A stretch of 64,000 nucleotides of DNA from Veillonella sp. 3891 (GTDB lineage Bacteria; Bacillota; Negativicutes; Veillonellales; Veillonellaceae): contig NZ_RQVE01000008.1 in the NCBI RefSeq assembly GCF_003992315.1, forward strand, positions 1-64,000. The letters are read 5' to 3'. The position numbers and the translations under genes were made by a program. The notes below the pieces were generated by a model. The model had not been told where the DNA came from. It saw only the letters and a list, made by a program, of their open reading frames with translations, and did not search any database. Below, piece after piece: positions 41,755-51,156 of the stretch (position 1 is the first letter of the stretch; each line of letters starts with the position of its first letter).

Positions 41755-44100
41755 TTATTTCCGATTCACATAGATAGCAGGCTTCCCCTCTACATCGGCA
41801 CAGCTTGTTCGACATCCTTCTCCTTCGCTACATTTCCACACGGGCTCTGGTTGTGCCTCATACTGTACAAGGTATCCTTTTTTACATCGTGGGCACGTAT
41901 ATTCCTTATGCGTATCATCCAAGATTTTGCCGCTTGCCATTGGCATCGGTGGCATCATCTCTTCCCTAGGTCTCTGTGGCATAACCGCTTTAGCCACGAA
42001 GGGCTGCTCATCTTTAGTAACTCTTGAATCCCTAACACCTGACACATTTTCCGTGTATTTACAGGTCGGGAACCCAGAACATCCATAAAATTCACCAAAC
42101 TTTCCTTTCCGTAAGAGTAACTCTCCCGTTTTACACTTAGGGCAAGACCGTCCAGTTGTCTGCGCTGTAGAAGGATTCCGATTTGTACCTTTTCCATTCC
42201 TAGCTATCTCTGTTTTAGGCATAGCCACCTTAGGTGTGCTTCCTACTCGTTGTTTGACATCCTCAATGAGCTGTACAACGAATTTTGTTTGATCCTCTAA
42301 AAATACATCAATCGCTTCGTTTCCTTCACTCATCTTTGCCAACCGCTCTTCCCACTGCGCCGTCGCATCAGGGTATAGCAGGGAATCTGGCAATGCGTCT
42401 ACCAAAGCATAGGCAGACTCTGTAGGAAGTAAGGTTTTCTTTTTTCCCTCTTCTTTCAAGAAAGGGTTCTTCTTGTTATGAATTAAATCTTCAATAATCG
42501 TAGCCCGTGTCGCCTCTGTACCTATACCAGACACATCTTTTAACTGCTTCTTTAGTTCTTCATCTTTCACATATTTATGAATTTCCTTCATCGCTTGCAC
42601 CAAGGTGGCAGACGTAAAACGACTTGGTGGTTTCGTCTTTCGTTGGTCCACCTTGCTATCCTTCGCTGTTACAGAATCACCTTTTCGTACAGCTGGTAAA
42701 GATTTTTCTTCGTCCTCTTGACTCTCTTCTGATTCTTCTGTAGATTTTACCTTTTTATATAATGCCTTCCATCCCAAATCGATAACGACACGCCCCGTTG
42801 TGGTAAATAGTTCCTCTTGGTGTGTCACTTCAATGCGAGTATGCTCATACACATGCTCTGGATAGAATTGCGCAATATAGGCTTGAGCAATAAGGAAGTA
42901 AATATTTTGCTCCCCCTTGGATAAGGTATGCAAGGGACAACGCACTGTGGTTGGTATAATCGCATGATGGGCTGTGACCTTACTATCATTCCAAGCACGA
43001 CTTTTGATAGTAGGATTACTATCTTTTGCCCACCCAGCTAATTCCTTATGTCCCATATTCACCAAGTTTGATAGAATGGCTTTCCCATCTGAAAGTTGGT
43101 TCACTGGCAAATATTCACAATCTGACCGTGGATAAGATGTATACTTTTTCTCATACAATTTCTGTGCAATATCTAATACTTCTTGTGGCGTATAATTGTA
43201 TAATTTACCAGCCACAATTTGTAGTGATGATAAGGAAAACGGCAACCGCTGCCCTTCCTTTTTCTTTTTCTTTTCTACTAGAGAAATCGTACCTTCTGGG
43301 GCCTGCATTAATCGTTCACGCAAGTCATTGAGGATAGCCTGATCCAACATATGCCCATCAGGGTCTAATCCTTGTTGCGTATCTTTCGGTTTCCAAGTGG
43401 CCCAAAACTCTCCCTTTTCATGACCATATTGTACTTGCAACACATAATATTCTACAGGCACAAAGTTTTGTAGCTCCCGTTCTCTCCGCACCACTAGTGC
43501 TAAGGTTGGCGTTTTTACACGACCAATCGGAAAAGTTACTTTCTTTCCCATATGCTGTTGCTCTAAAGTATAAGCACGGGATAAATTCATCCCCATCAAC
43601 CAATCCGCACGGGAGCGTGCTAAGGCCGAATCTTTTAAAGGTTGGTATTTCTTATTATCCTGCATATGTTCTAGGGCATAACGCATCGATTTTTCATCTA
43701 GGGCATTGAGCAAGATACGCTCTACCGGTTTAGTATTGCCCAAATAATCTAGCATTTCATCGATCAACAATTGCCCTTCCCTGTCCGGGTCACCTGCATT
43801 GACAATGGTGCTGGCCTTCTTAATTAAACCACTAATCACTTTGAACTGTTTAGCACTCGATGATTTAACTTTCAACTTCCAAGAGGTCGGCAAAATCGGT
43901 AATGAATCAAATCTCCAAAATTTATATTTTTCATCATAGTCACCTGGCTCTACTTGTTCTAGCATATGACCAAAAGCCCAAGTAATGACATCGTCGCCTT
44001 GCACGATATACCCATCATGTCGCTTAGCACTCTGTGGGTTCGGTAACACTTGGCTTAATTCTCGCCCTACACTGGGTTTTTCTGCAATAAATAAACGCAT
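41755..44100 (-). CDS. topB: DNA topoisomerase III (type IA)
   Basis: A 781-residue type IA topoisomerase that decatenates and relaxes DNA through single-strand passage. Visible: MRLFIAEKPSVGRELSQVLPN at the start (Toprim strand), NAGDPDREGQLLIDEML (Toprim acidic residues, about 102-118), the catalytic tyrosine region YTSYPRSDCEYLP (about 325-337) and two C-terminal zinc-ribbon modules, CPKCKTGELLLRKGKFGEFYGCSGFPTCKY (described as a feature near 660-690) and CPRCKKGY (near 745). I start at 44100 (MRLFIAEKPS) with GAGGGAG just upstream; the ATG at 44124 precedes that site. Confidence 0.93.
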   Translation of the reverse strand: MRLFIAEKPSVGRELSQVLPNPQSAKRHDGYIVQGDDVITWAFGHMLEQVEPGDYDEKYKFWRFDSLPILPTSWKLKVKSSSAKQFKVISGLIKKASTIVNAGDPDREGQLLIDEMLDYLGNTKPVERILLNALDEKSMRYALEHMQDNKKYQPLKDSALARSRADWLMGMNLSRAYTLEQQHMGKKVTFPIGRVKTPTLALVVRRERELQNFVPVEYYVLQVQYGHEKGEFWATWKPKDTQQGLDPDGHMLDQAILNDLRERLMQAPEGTISLVEKKKKKEGQRLPFSLSSLQIVAGKLYNYTPQEVLDIAQKLYEKKYTSYPRSDCEYLPVNQLSDGKAILSNLVNMGHKELAGWAKDSNPTIKSRAWNDSKVTAHHAIIPTTVRCPLHTLSKGEQNIYFLIAQAYIAQFYPEHVYEHTRIEVTHQEELFTTTGRVVIDLGWKALYKKVKSTEESEESQEDEEKSLPAVRKGDSVTAKDSKVDQRKTKPPSRFTSATLVQAMKEIHKYVKDEELKKQLKDVSGIGTEATRATIIEDLIHNKKNPFLKEEGKKKTLLPTESAYALVDALPDSLLYPDATAQWEERLAKMSEGNEAIDVFLEDQTKFVVQLIEDVKQRVGSTPKVAMPKTEIARNGKGTNRNPSTAQTTGRSCPKCKTGELLLRKGKFGEFYGCSGFPTCKYTENVSGVRDSRVTKDEQPFVAKAVMPQRPREEMMPPMPMASGKILDDTHKEYTCPRCKKGYLVQYEAQPEPVWKCSEGEGCRTSCADVEGKPAIYVNRK

Positions 44101-44604
44101 ATGCTCCCTCTTCCTATGTATCACTATCTATTATTATCTTTATAATTATGTATTACTTTTTTACTATACATCTTCTTTATACTAGCTTTTATTATACTAC
44201 GATTGCTCCCAAAAATTAAACAGATACCTACTTTCTCATTGATCTGTAAAACAATCGATTTCTGTGTATTTTCAACTTCTATGTCATAAACATGATACTC
44301 ACATATTTTTTCAATATACAACACATTCCACAGTAAGCCCCCTCTAGATATTCTAGGAATATACTTTTCAGTATGCCGTACATTCTACAAAATACTTCTT
44401 TAACTATCTGTCATAGTCCTTTAAAATTTCCTACCAGTACTACTTTTACATAAATATAGCAAATGCACTGTACTGATGCATTGCAACTATACAACACTTT
44501 TCCTAACTTTCACCATCCTATCCTATACAGGGAGGGCTCAAATAGTATATAATTTTAAAGATATGAAAGTATATACCATACACATGGATTAATAGAGGTG
44601 AATT
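44101..44604. other. AT-rich intergenic region between topB and prfC
   Basis: A divergent promoter region. TATAAT at about 44551-44556 lies about 50 nt upstream of the prfC start and is the likely -10, with a weak -35 (TATACA). A 66-codon minus-strand frame here has no ribosome-binding site and I do not call it. Nothing else is recognised. Confidence 0.5.
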
Positions 44605-46194
44605 ATGACATTTTTAGAAGAAGTAACTCGGCGCCGTACGTTCGCCATCATTTCTCACCCAGATGCGGGTAAAACAACATTGACGGAAAAACTATTATTA
44701 TACGGTGGTGCGATCCATTTGGCAGGTTCTGTTAAGTCTAGAAAAACGCAAAAATATGCTGTGTCTGACTGGATGGAAATTGAAAAGCAACGTGGTATCT
44801 CTGTTACCAGCTCCGTATTACAATTTGATTATGATGGTCATCGCGTGAACATCCTAGATACCCCTGGTCACCAAGACTTCTCTGAAGATACATACCGTAC
44901 CTTGATGGCGGCAGATAGTGCTGTCATGTTGATTGACGTGGCGAAAGGCGTGGAGGCACAAACGAAAAAACTATTCGCCGTTTGTAAAGAACGTGGTATT
45001 CCTATTTTTACCTTCGTTAACAAGATTGACCACTTCGGTCGCAATCCATTTGATTTAATGGAAGAAATTGAAAATTCTCTCGGCATTCGTGCCGTCCCTA
45101 TGAACTGGCCTGTAGGTATTAACGGTGAATACCAAGGTGTATACGACCGGGAAACGAATACTGTAGAGTTATTTGAAAAAGATGAGTCTCACGGTCAAAA
45201 GAAACTAGCCTCCACAAAGGGCGATGTGCATGATTCAGCGTTCCGTGAACTGCTAGGCGAAGAAGTACATCAATCCTTAATTGATGACATTGAACTTCTC
45301 GATGTGGCTGGTGATGCGTTCGACTTAGAAAAAGTCAAAGCTGGTGAATTAACGCCTATGTTCTTTGGCTCTGCTATGACAAACTTTGGGGTCAAACCAT
45401 TCCTTGAAAAATTCTTGGAACTAGCTCCTATGCCAGCGCCTCGTGTAGCCCGTGAAGAAACGGTAGAGCCTACATCTGAGGACTTCTCTGCCTTCGTATT
45501 CAAAATCCAAGCGAACATGAATCCAAACCATCATGACCGTATTGTATTCATGCGTATTTGCTCCGGTAAGTTTGAAAAAGGCATGAACGTACTTCACCAA
45601 CAATCTGGTAAAACATTGCGTTTGTCTCAACCACAACAATTCTTAGCCACAGAACGTACTATTATCGATGAAGCCTATCCAGGGGACATCATCGGTGTCT
45701 TCGATGCAGGCACTATGGGGGTAGGCGATAGCTTATGTGCATCCAATCACAAAGTGACATTCAGCGACTTCCCTGTATTCCCACCAGAGTTCTTCGCTCG
45801 TGTAACGCCAAAAGATTCCATGAAGCGTAAACAATTCTTGAAAGGCATGACTCAATTAGCACAAGAAGGGGCTGTACAAATCTTTGAACCTCTCTACTCT
45901 ATGGATTCCTTTGTAGTCGGTGCTGTAGGTATGCTACAATTTGAAGTATTGCAATACCGTTTGAAACACGAATACGGCGTTGACCTTGTGAACAATTCCT
46001 TGCCATATGGCGTAGCTCGTTGGATCGATGGTGAGGTCGATGTGAACAGTCTAAAAGGTATGGACAATGCGATGATTGTAAAAGATAACCGTGGTCGTCT
46101 CGTAGTTCTTATCTCCAACGAATGGCAAATGGGGTGGGTTGTAGAACGCAATCCTGATGTAACATTCTTGCATGCTCCTAAGTTAGAGGCATAA
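44605..46194 (+). CDS. prfC: Peptide chain release factor 3
   Basis: RF3 is the GTPase that removes RF1/RF2 from the ribosome after termination. The 529-residue protein has G1 SHPDAGKTT (about 17-25), the switch region GSVKSRKTQKYAVSDWMEIEKQRGISVT (about 36-65), DTPGHQDF (G3, about 87), NKIDHFGRNP (G4, about 140), an EF-Tu-like domain II and a C-terminal domain with YRLKHEYGVD. It is full length. AGAGGTGAATT precedes the ATG. Monocistronic and convergent with the deacetylase gene. Confidence 0.95.
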   Translation: MTFLEEVTRRRTFAIISHPDAGKTTLTEKLLLYGGAIHLAGSVKSRKTQKYAVSDWMEIEKQRGISVTSSVLQFDYDGHRVNILDTPGHQDFSEDTYRTLMAADSAVMLIDVAKGVEAQTKKLFAVCKERGIPIFTFVNKIDHFGRNPFDLMEEIENSLGIRAVPMNWPVGINGEYQGVYDRETNTVELFEKDESHGQKKLASTKGDVHDSAFRELLGEEVHQSLIDDIELLDVAGDAFDLEKVKAGELTPMFFGSAMTNFGVKPFLEKFLELAPMPAPRVAREETVEPTSEDFSAFVFKIQANMNPNHHDRIVFMRICSGKFEKGMNVLHQQSGKTLRLSQPQQFLATERTIIDEAYPGDIIGVFDAGTMGVGDSLCASNHKVTFSDFPVFPPEFFARVTPKDSMKRKQFLKGMTQLAQEGAVQIFEPLYSMDSFVVGAVGMLQFEVLQYRLKHEYGVDLVNNSLPYGVARWIDGEVDVNSLKGMDNAMIVKDNRGRLVVLISNEWQMGWVVERNPDVTFLHAPKLEA

Positions 46195-46310
46195 CATATT
46201 CTATACTTAGATATACAAATCACTAAGAATCATACTACTTGTAGCACAATAAAAGATAGTATATATCATTTCTAAATAAAATAGAGGCTGAACAAAAGAG
46301 ATTCAAATAA

Positions 46311-46356
46311 AAAAAGAGGAAAGTTGATCAAAAAGTATCAACTTCCCTCTTTTTTT
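46311..46356. terminator. Bidirectional terminator between prfC and the deacetylase gene
   Basis: An 18-bp stem with one mismatch (46311-46328 with 46337-46354), starting with A-run and ending with T-run, lies between two convergent genes. Its core GAGGAAAGTTGATCAA repeats that of the hairpin at 41652-41698. Confidence 0.85.
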
Positions 46357-46432
46357 AGTTTACACACCAAAAGGGGTACATGACCTCTGTATTATCATCT
46401 CTTCTAGTATGTCAAAGATACCGTATAATAGA

Positions 46433-47269
46433 CTAAAACAACGGTTCCAAATCTGCTAATCCTTTCAAATTCCATTCTAACAATTTATCATGGATGCGCC
46501 ACATAAATGCATTTTCCCATGGATAATGTAATCGAACCCAGAAATTTTCAAAAGGTGTATCATTGAAAAACACGGCTTGTCTTGGCAAATTAAATAGATC
46601 TTGGCCTGGCTCTACATTCCCTGCTTGCACGGTAAAGGCCATCCGATAGCCACTTTCTTCAGAAATCTTATCTACCTCTTTGTTAGCAAATCCACCTGGA
46701 TATGCAATGTACCGAACAGGATGCTTCATGCGATCTTCTAAGACTGCTTTTGAGCTAATGAGTTCATCCCGTGCTTGGTCTAAGGACATATTGCGCAAAT
46801 CTTTATGATTCACTGTATGACTTTGGATATCGATACCATTCGCTTGCATTTCTTTCAATTGTTCTACATTGACAAATCGATTTTCTCCAATGGAACTAGT
46901 AATCATAAACAAGGTTGCTTTCATATTATATTCTTTCAGAATTGGCATAGCATGTTGATAATTATCAATATATCCATCATCAAAAGTAATTAGTACTGGC
47001 TTGTCGGGCAAATCAGTTCCCTTTGTCACGTACTCGTATAACTCATCCAACGTAATGGTATGATATCCCTCATCATGAAGATATTGCATTTGCTTTTTAA
47101 ACTCTTCTGGTGGTACCACTAAAGAATGTCGAATCCCTGTATCAATACGATGATAATTTAAAACGGGAACACCTACTGCCTTATAATCCCAAGAACGTTG
47201 GTATTGTATTCCCAAATATACACCTACGGCTACAATAAGCCCTAGTATACCTATAATAATCCGTTTCAT
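46433..47269 (-). CDS. Polysaccharide deacetylase family protein (membrane-anchored)
   Basis: A 278-residue NodB-homology (carbohydrate esterase 4) protein. The N-terminus is a single hydrophobic anchor (about 3-22), so the catalytic domain faces the periplasm. Motifs: VLNYHRID (about 37-44), the metal-binding TFDDGYIDNY (about 95-104), QSHTVNHKDL (about 153-162) and YPGGFANKEVD (about 193-203). It probably removes acetyl groups from peptidoglycan or another N-acetylated glycan. The substrate is not known. GAGGTTAAT precedes the ATG. Confidence 0.88.
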   Translation of the reverse strand: MKRIIIGILGLIVAVGVYLGIQYQRSWDYKAVGVPVLNYHRIDTGIRHSLVVPPEEFKKQMQYLHDEGYHTITLDELYEYVTKGTDLPDKPVLITFDDGYIDNYQHAMPILKEYNMKATLFMITSSIGENRFVNVEQLKEMQANGIDIQSHTVNHKDLRNMSLDQARDELISSKAVLEDRMKHPVRYIAYPGGFANKEVDKISEESGYRMAFTVQAGNVEPGQDLFNLPRQAVFFNDTPFENFWVRLHYPWENAFMWRIHDKLLEWNLKGLADLEPLF

Positions 47270-47718
47270 ATTAACCTCACATGTTAGTAACTTTACCTAA
47301 TGATTCTATATTTACAAAACCATGTAAATCTGACTGTACTATAGTACCACACTTCGCTAAATTTATCAGTTGTTTTTCATAAATTTATCCATCTTTTATA
47401 TAAAACACCCTATTTTCTACTTTTTAGTTATATTATTTTTGCAACTATTATATTACCAAAAATCATTGGTAGTATGTAATGTATACATCATGCATCATCA
47501 TGTACCGCCTTTCATACGTTTATATTTCTACATTCTATAGAATTCCTGTTATAATTGTTTACAATTAATATGACATATCCTATCTTCCTTATCTATGAAA
47601 AGAGCTCATACATAGCGCTATAGTGGAAAAAATCACTATGACGAATGCCCCTATTTCATGCTATGATAAGAGCATAAGTTTTATCTAATATGCATCTTGT
47701 TCCAAAGGGGGTTCTACT
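47270..47718. other. AT-rich intergenic region upstream of gltS
   Basis: A divergent regulatory region. TGTTATAAT (47547-47555) is an extended -10, followed by a short palindrome AATTGTTTACAATT (47553-47566) that could be an operator. A second extended -10, TGCTATGAT near 47660, is closer to the gltS start. No coding sequence or RNA is recognised. Confidence 0.45.
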
Positions 47719-48963
47719 ATGAAAGGTCTTATCGACTTGAGTCTAGTCAATGGAATCTGGACATTAAAACTGTCTATGATTCAAACAGTAGCCTTAGCTA
47801 TTGTTACATTATATTTAGGAGAATTCATCAAAAAGCATTCTCCATTCCTACAACGTGTGAGTATGCCTGCACCAGCCGTAGGTGGTTTACCATTTGCATT
47901 TTTATGTGCTTTCTTATCCTATTATAAAATTGTAAATATCACTTTCGATAGTGCCTTGCAATCATTCTTAATGTTAGCCTTCTTTACTACTATCGGTCTT
48001 ATGGCAAGTTTAAATGTTCTTAAAAAAGGTGGCGTCGCTATTATCTTCTTCTGGATTGTATGTACCATCTGGATTGTCTTCCAAAATGGCGCAGGCATCA
48101 TGATTGCTAAAGCTATGGGCATTGAACCAATCTTTGGTATCATGGCAGGTTCTGTTTCTATGATGGGTGGCCTTGGTACAGCAGGTGCTTTCGGTCCTCA
48201 TTTTGAAGAGTTAACTGGTATTCCAGGCGTGGCTTCTGCCGCTATCGCAGCCGCTACATTCGGTATGGTAGCTGGTACATTGCTAGGTGCTCCTGTAGGT
48301 GATCGTATTATCAAAATGCACAACGTCCCTACTCCTGTCGATCATCCTGAATTATTAGAAGCTGACGGTATCGATATTAATGAATCCGACTCTGAAAGTA
48401 AATTATTCGATTTACAGTCGTTAATGCATGTCATTGCCTTCGTAGGCATTTCCTTAGGACTTGGCACATTAGTCAGTGCTCTACTATCTTCCGTATTCGG
48501 TCCATTACCTGCTTATATTGGTGCTATGATTGTCGGCGCTTGCATTCGTAACTATGCTGACTTCACTGGTCACATTACTATTAATAGTGCTGCTCTTGAT
48601 GCGGTTTCCAATGTATCTTTGAGTATTTTCGTTACTATGGCTATTAACAGCTTGAAATTAGCACAATTAGTTGACTTAGCATTACCTTTAATGGCAATCT
48701 TAGCTGCACAAATGGTGTTGATTACAATCTTCGCATACTTAATCTATTGGTTGTTCAAACGCAACTACGATTCTGTTATGTTAGGTGCTGGTGCTATTGG
48801 TTTCGGCTTAGGTGCTACACCAAATGCGTTGGTAAACATGTTGTCCTTGGCTTCTAAATACGGTCCATCTCCAAAAGCATGGTTAGTCGTATCTTTAGTA
48901 GGGGCCTTCCTCATCGACTTTACAAACGCATTCTTAATCACATTTATGGCAAAATTGATTTAA
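47719..48963 (+). CDS. gltS: Sodium/glutamate symporter
   Basis: A 414-residue inner-membrane Na+/glutamate symporter of the GltS (ESS) family. It has about ten to twelve hydrophobic segments in two inverted halves, with the glycine-rich re-entrant motifs GSVSMMGGLGTAGAFG (about 140-155) and GAGAIGFGLGATPNALVNM (about 353-371) that form the substrate site. A hydrophilic loop (about 205-235) links the halves. AAAGGGGG precedes the ATG, and a terminator follows, so it is a single-gene unit. Confidence 0.94.
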   Translation: MKGLIDLSLVNGIWTLKLSMIQTVALAIVTLYLGEFIKKHSPFLQRVSMPAPAVGGLPFAFLCAFLSYYKIVNITFDSALQSFLMLAFFTTIGLMASLNVLKKGGVAIIFFWIVCTIWIVFQNGAGIMIAKAMGIEPIFGIMAGSVSMMGGLGTAGAFGPHFEELTGIPGVASAAIAAATFGMVAGTLLGAPVGDRIIKMHNVPTPVDHPELLEADGIDINESDSESKLFDLQSLMHVIAFVGISLGLGTLVSALLSSVFGPLPAYIGAMIVGACIRNYADFTGHITINSAALDAVSNVSLSIFVTMAINSLKLAQLVDLALPLMAILAAQMVLITIFAYLIYWLFKRNYDSVMLGAGAIGFGLGATPNALVNMLSLASKYGPSPKAWLVVSLVGAFLIDFTNAFLITFMAKLI

Positions 48964-48987
48964 TTAATTCTTCCACATGCCATCCTA

Positions 48988-49028
48988 AAAAAAGGATTCT
49001 ATAACATCTGTTGTAGAGTCCTTTTTCT
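48988..49028 (+). terminator. Terminator after gltS
   Basis: The stem AAAAAGGATTCTATAA (48988-49003) pairs with TTGTAGAGTCCTTTTT (49011-49026) with one mismatch and one wobble, ending in a T-run. Confidence 0.75.
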
Positions 49029-49089
49029 ATGCAATAGATGTATTGTACTTTAACTCTAATCATATTATGACTACTACTACATAGCAAAT

Positions 49090-49111
49090 GGGGATAGCTA
49101 ACGCTATCCCC
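49090..49111 (-). terminator. Terminator hairpin downstream of rsmA
   Basis: A perfect 9-bp stem GGGGATAGC/GCTATCCCC with a 4-nt loop lies about 45 nt after the rsmA stop. The T-tract on the minus strand is weak. Confidence 0.6.
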
Positions 49112-49156
49112 TAATTTCTATCATACGGCTTTACTAGTTATATAAGACCTATATTT

Positions 49157-50020
49157 TTATTTAGTTTCTTGGTCCAATTCATACCAAGCATTACCAATAA
49201 GAGCAAATTCATCTAATGTAAATGTCTCACCACGACGTGATCCATCAATATTAGCTTTTGCCAAAATAGTTTCTATGGCTTCTTTACTCAATCCAGTGGT
49301 CTTCATAGTGTTGCTGAATGTTTTACGGCGTTGTGCAAAGCCTGCTTTCACAGCACGGAAGAAATACGATTCACTGTGGACTTTCACAGGTGGTTCACTG
49401 CGTAATAGACAGCAAATCACGGCACTAGTCACCTCAGGAGCTGGTAAAAATGCCTTAGGTGGCACATCCATGACAATATATGGATCTGTGTAATATTGCA
49501 CCGCCACCGATAAAGCACCATACATCTTTGTACCTGGTTTAGCAATCATACGCTCTGCCACTTCTTTTTGCACCATTACCACTAACCGTTCAATAGGTAA
49601 TTTAGATTCCAACAAAGACATGATAATTGGTGTAGTAATATAGTATGGCAAATTGGCTACCACTTTGAATGGTTTGTGGTCCATCAATTCTGGAATATTA
49701 ACTTTCAATACGTCCCCGTGAATGATACGCACATTATCGTATGACTCTAGGGTTGTGTCTAACACCTCTAACAAGCGTCTATCTAGCTCCACAGAGGTCA
49801 CATTAGCTCCGCTTTGTGCCAAACCTTGCGTTAAGGTCCCAATACCAGGCCCTACCTCTAATACAGCATCCCCTGCTTCTAATTCCGCAGCTTGCACAAT
49901 CTTATCCACCACAGTGCGCTTAATCAAAAAGTTTTGCCCTAATTTTTTACTCATTTGAATGCCAAAACGTTTACATATATAATGTACAACCTCTGGACTT
50001 GCTATGACTGATTCTATCAT
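49157..50020 (-). CDS. rsmA: 16S rRNA (adenine(1518)-N6/adenine(1519)-N6)-dimethyltransferase
   Basis: RsmA (KsgA) dimethylates two adjacent adenines in the 3' terminal helix of 16S rRNA. The 287-residue protein shows MSKKLGQNFLI (about 23-33), the SAM motif VLEVGPGIGTLTQGLA (about 56-71), VVANLPYYITTPI (the NLPY catalytic motif, about 123-135) and the C-terminal RRKTFSN. I start at the ATG at 50020, 5 nt after AGGAG, rather than the GTG at 50026. It follows rnmV in the conserved 3D protein-rnmV-rsmA order. Confidence 0.95.
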   Translation of the reverse strand: MIESVIASPEVVHYICKRFGIQMSKKLGQNFLIKRTVVDKIVQAAELEAGDAVLEVGPGIGTLTQGLAQSGANVTSVELDRRLLEVLDTTLESYDNVRIIHGDVLKVNIPELMDHKPFKVVANLPYYITTPIIMSLLESKLPIERLVVMVQKEVAERMIAKPGTKMYGALSVAVQYYTDPYIVMDVPPKAFLPAPEVTSAVICCLLRSEPPVKVHSESYFFRAVKAGFAQRRKTFSNTMKTTGLSKEAIETILAKANIDGSRRGETFTLDEFALIGNAWYELDQETK

Positions 50021-50031
50021 GAACACTCCTA

Positions 50032-50571
50032 TTACTTATCTTCATCTTCTGAAAGTGCTTGGAAAAATGCATCTCGACTAATTCCATAATGGTTCAAACG
50101 GTACAAAAACTGCTTTCCATTCCCATAGCCTATTCCTAGCTTAGCACCAACGCGCGCCCTCATAGCAGCACTGCTTGGCCCGCCACTCAAATCATGTTGT
50201 ACTAAATCTTGCATGCTAAATAGCTCAGATGATTCCATAGATTCTATATGCAGCACTTCTAAGGCCTTACGGATGGATTCAGGATTTGCCTGCTCAATCC
50301 CAATATCATCATTGGCATAGGCTTCTTCACGTGGTACAAAGGCATGCTGAGCCAAAGGAAATCGTTTTGTTAAAAACCGACGAATCCGTTCACCTGCATA
50401 ATCTGGATCCGTCAGAATAATGATCCCCCTCTTTTCATAGGCATCCTTAATCCGACTCAGCACGGGCTTACGCAAATTAAACCCCTCCGTAGCAATACAC
50501 TCCACCTCTAAAGCTTGTTGCACCCGTTGAATATCTGATTTTCCCTCAACCACCAAGACCTGTTTTAACAT
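50032..50571 (-). CDS. rnmV: Ribonuclease M5
   Basis: RNase M5 cleaves precursor 5S rRNA to its mature form, usually with ribosomal protein L18. The 179-residue protein begins with a Toprim domain: VLVVEGKSDIQRV (acidic Glu about 10) and IILTDPDYAGERIR (Asp pair about 55). The C-terminal half carries the family's RMV-like domain. I start at 50571, where GGAGG is 5 nt upstream. It precedes rsmA, as in other Firmicutes. Confidence 0.92.
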   Translation of the reverse strand: MLKQVLVVEGKSDIQRVQQALEVECIATEGFNLRKPVLSRIKDAYEKRGIIILTDPDYAGERIRRFLTKRFPLAQHAFVPREEAYANDDIGIEQANPESIRKALEVLHIESMESSELFSMQDLVQHDLSGGPSSAAMRARVGAKLGIGYGNGKQFLYRLNHYGISRDAFFQALSEDEDK

Positions 50572-51156
50572 AAGCTCCTCCACAATATAGTATTTTATTA
50601 TTATACCATATATCGAAACCTATAGCATGCCCTAACAAATATAACACATACTAACAGCGAACCACACGTAGCAAAAATTGCCAAATAACATCCATCCCTC
50701 CTCGAGACGAACGCAATTAGGCGTAGTAGTCTATGGCGTTTTACTTTTTAAATTCTAATCATGCAGAAGAGCACGGCATACTATACTACAAATAAAAATT
50801 TGCAACGTAGCTATTAACTATTTCCTTGAGGAACGCAGTTATGAGTAGAACGTCTTGTGGCACTTTATCCTCATACATGCACATGCAAAAGACCGCAATA
50901 TACCTCCGAAGAAACATTATGAAATACCGTTTCTGAGGGGGTGTATTGCGGTCTGATCTTTATTCATTTATCCACAAACTGCCACAAGACAGAATATCGT
51001 TGCAAGTGACAATTCATTATGAAATACCGTTTGCGAAGGAATGTGCCGTGTTCTTTTATTGCACTATACAGAAACATCTAAACGTGACATTATCGATAAA
51101 GTATATTGCGGTCTGACCTTAGGAACTTTTACAATAAAACGCCATAGATACATAGA
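50572..51156. other. Intergenic region with a large nested palindrome
   Basis: This 585-nt gap between the 3D-domain gene and rnmV has no credible open frame. Most of it (about 50706-51150) is the nested inverted-repeat element listed below. A perfect DnaA-box consensus TTATCCACA lies at 50968-50976. Confidence 0.6.
50706..51150. repeat. Nested inverted-repeat element built from diverged repeat units
   Basis: Four pairs of complementary segments are nested one within another: 50730-50743 with 51135-51148 (14 of 14), about 50767-50780 with 51041-51054 (with G-U-type exchanges), 50852-50861 with 50981-50990 (10 of 10, extendable), and 50890-50904 with 50940-50954 (14 of 15), with a 13-nt apical loop at 50916-50928. 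A second perfect partner for 50890-50903 lies at 51101-51114. The left half contains two diverged direct repeats (near 50706-50796 and 50828-50910); the right half contains two more that share an 18-nt block (from 50916 and 51015). The exchanges that preserve pairing suggest that RNA or hairpin DNA structure matters. Confidence 0.75.

Noticed and set aside
44124-44324. 66-codon minus-strand frame upstream of topB
   Set aside because: AT-rich with no ribosome-binding site and no recognisable motif; it looks like promoter-region DNA.
50706-51150. CRISPR array or integron attC array
   Set aside because: Repeats are inverted and diverged, not regular with equal spacers, and neither cas genes nor an integron integrase is nearby.
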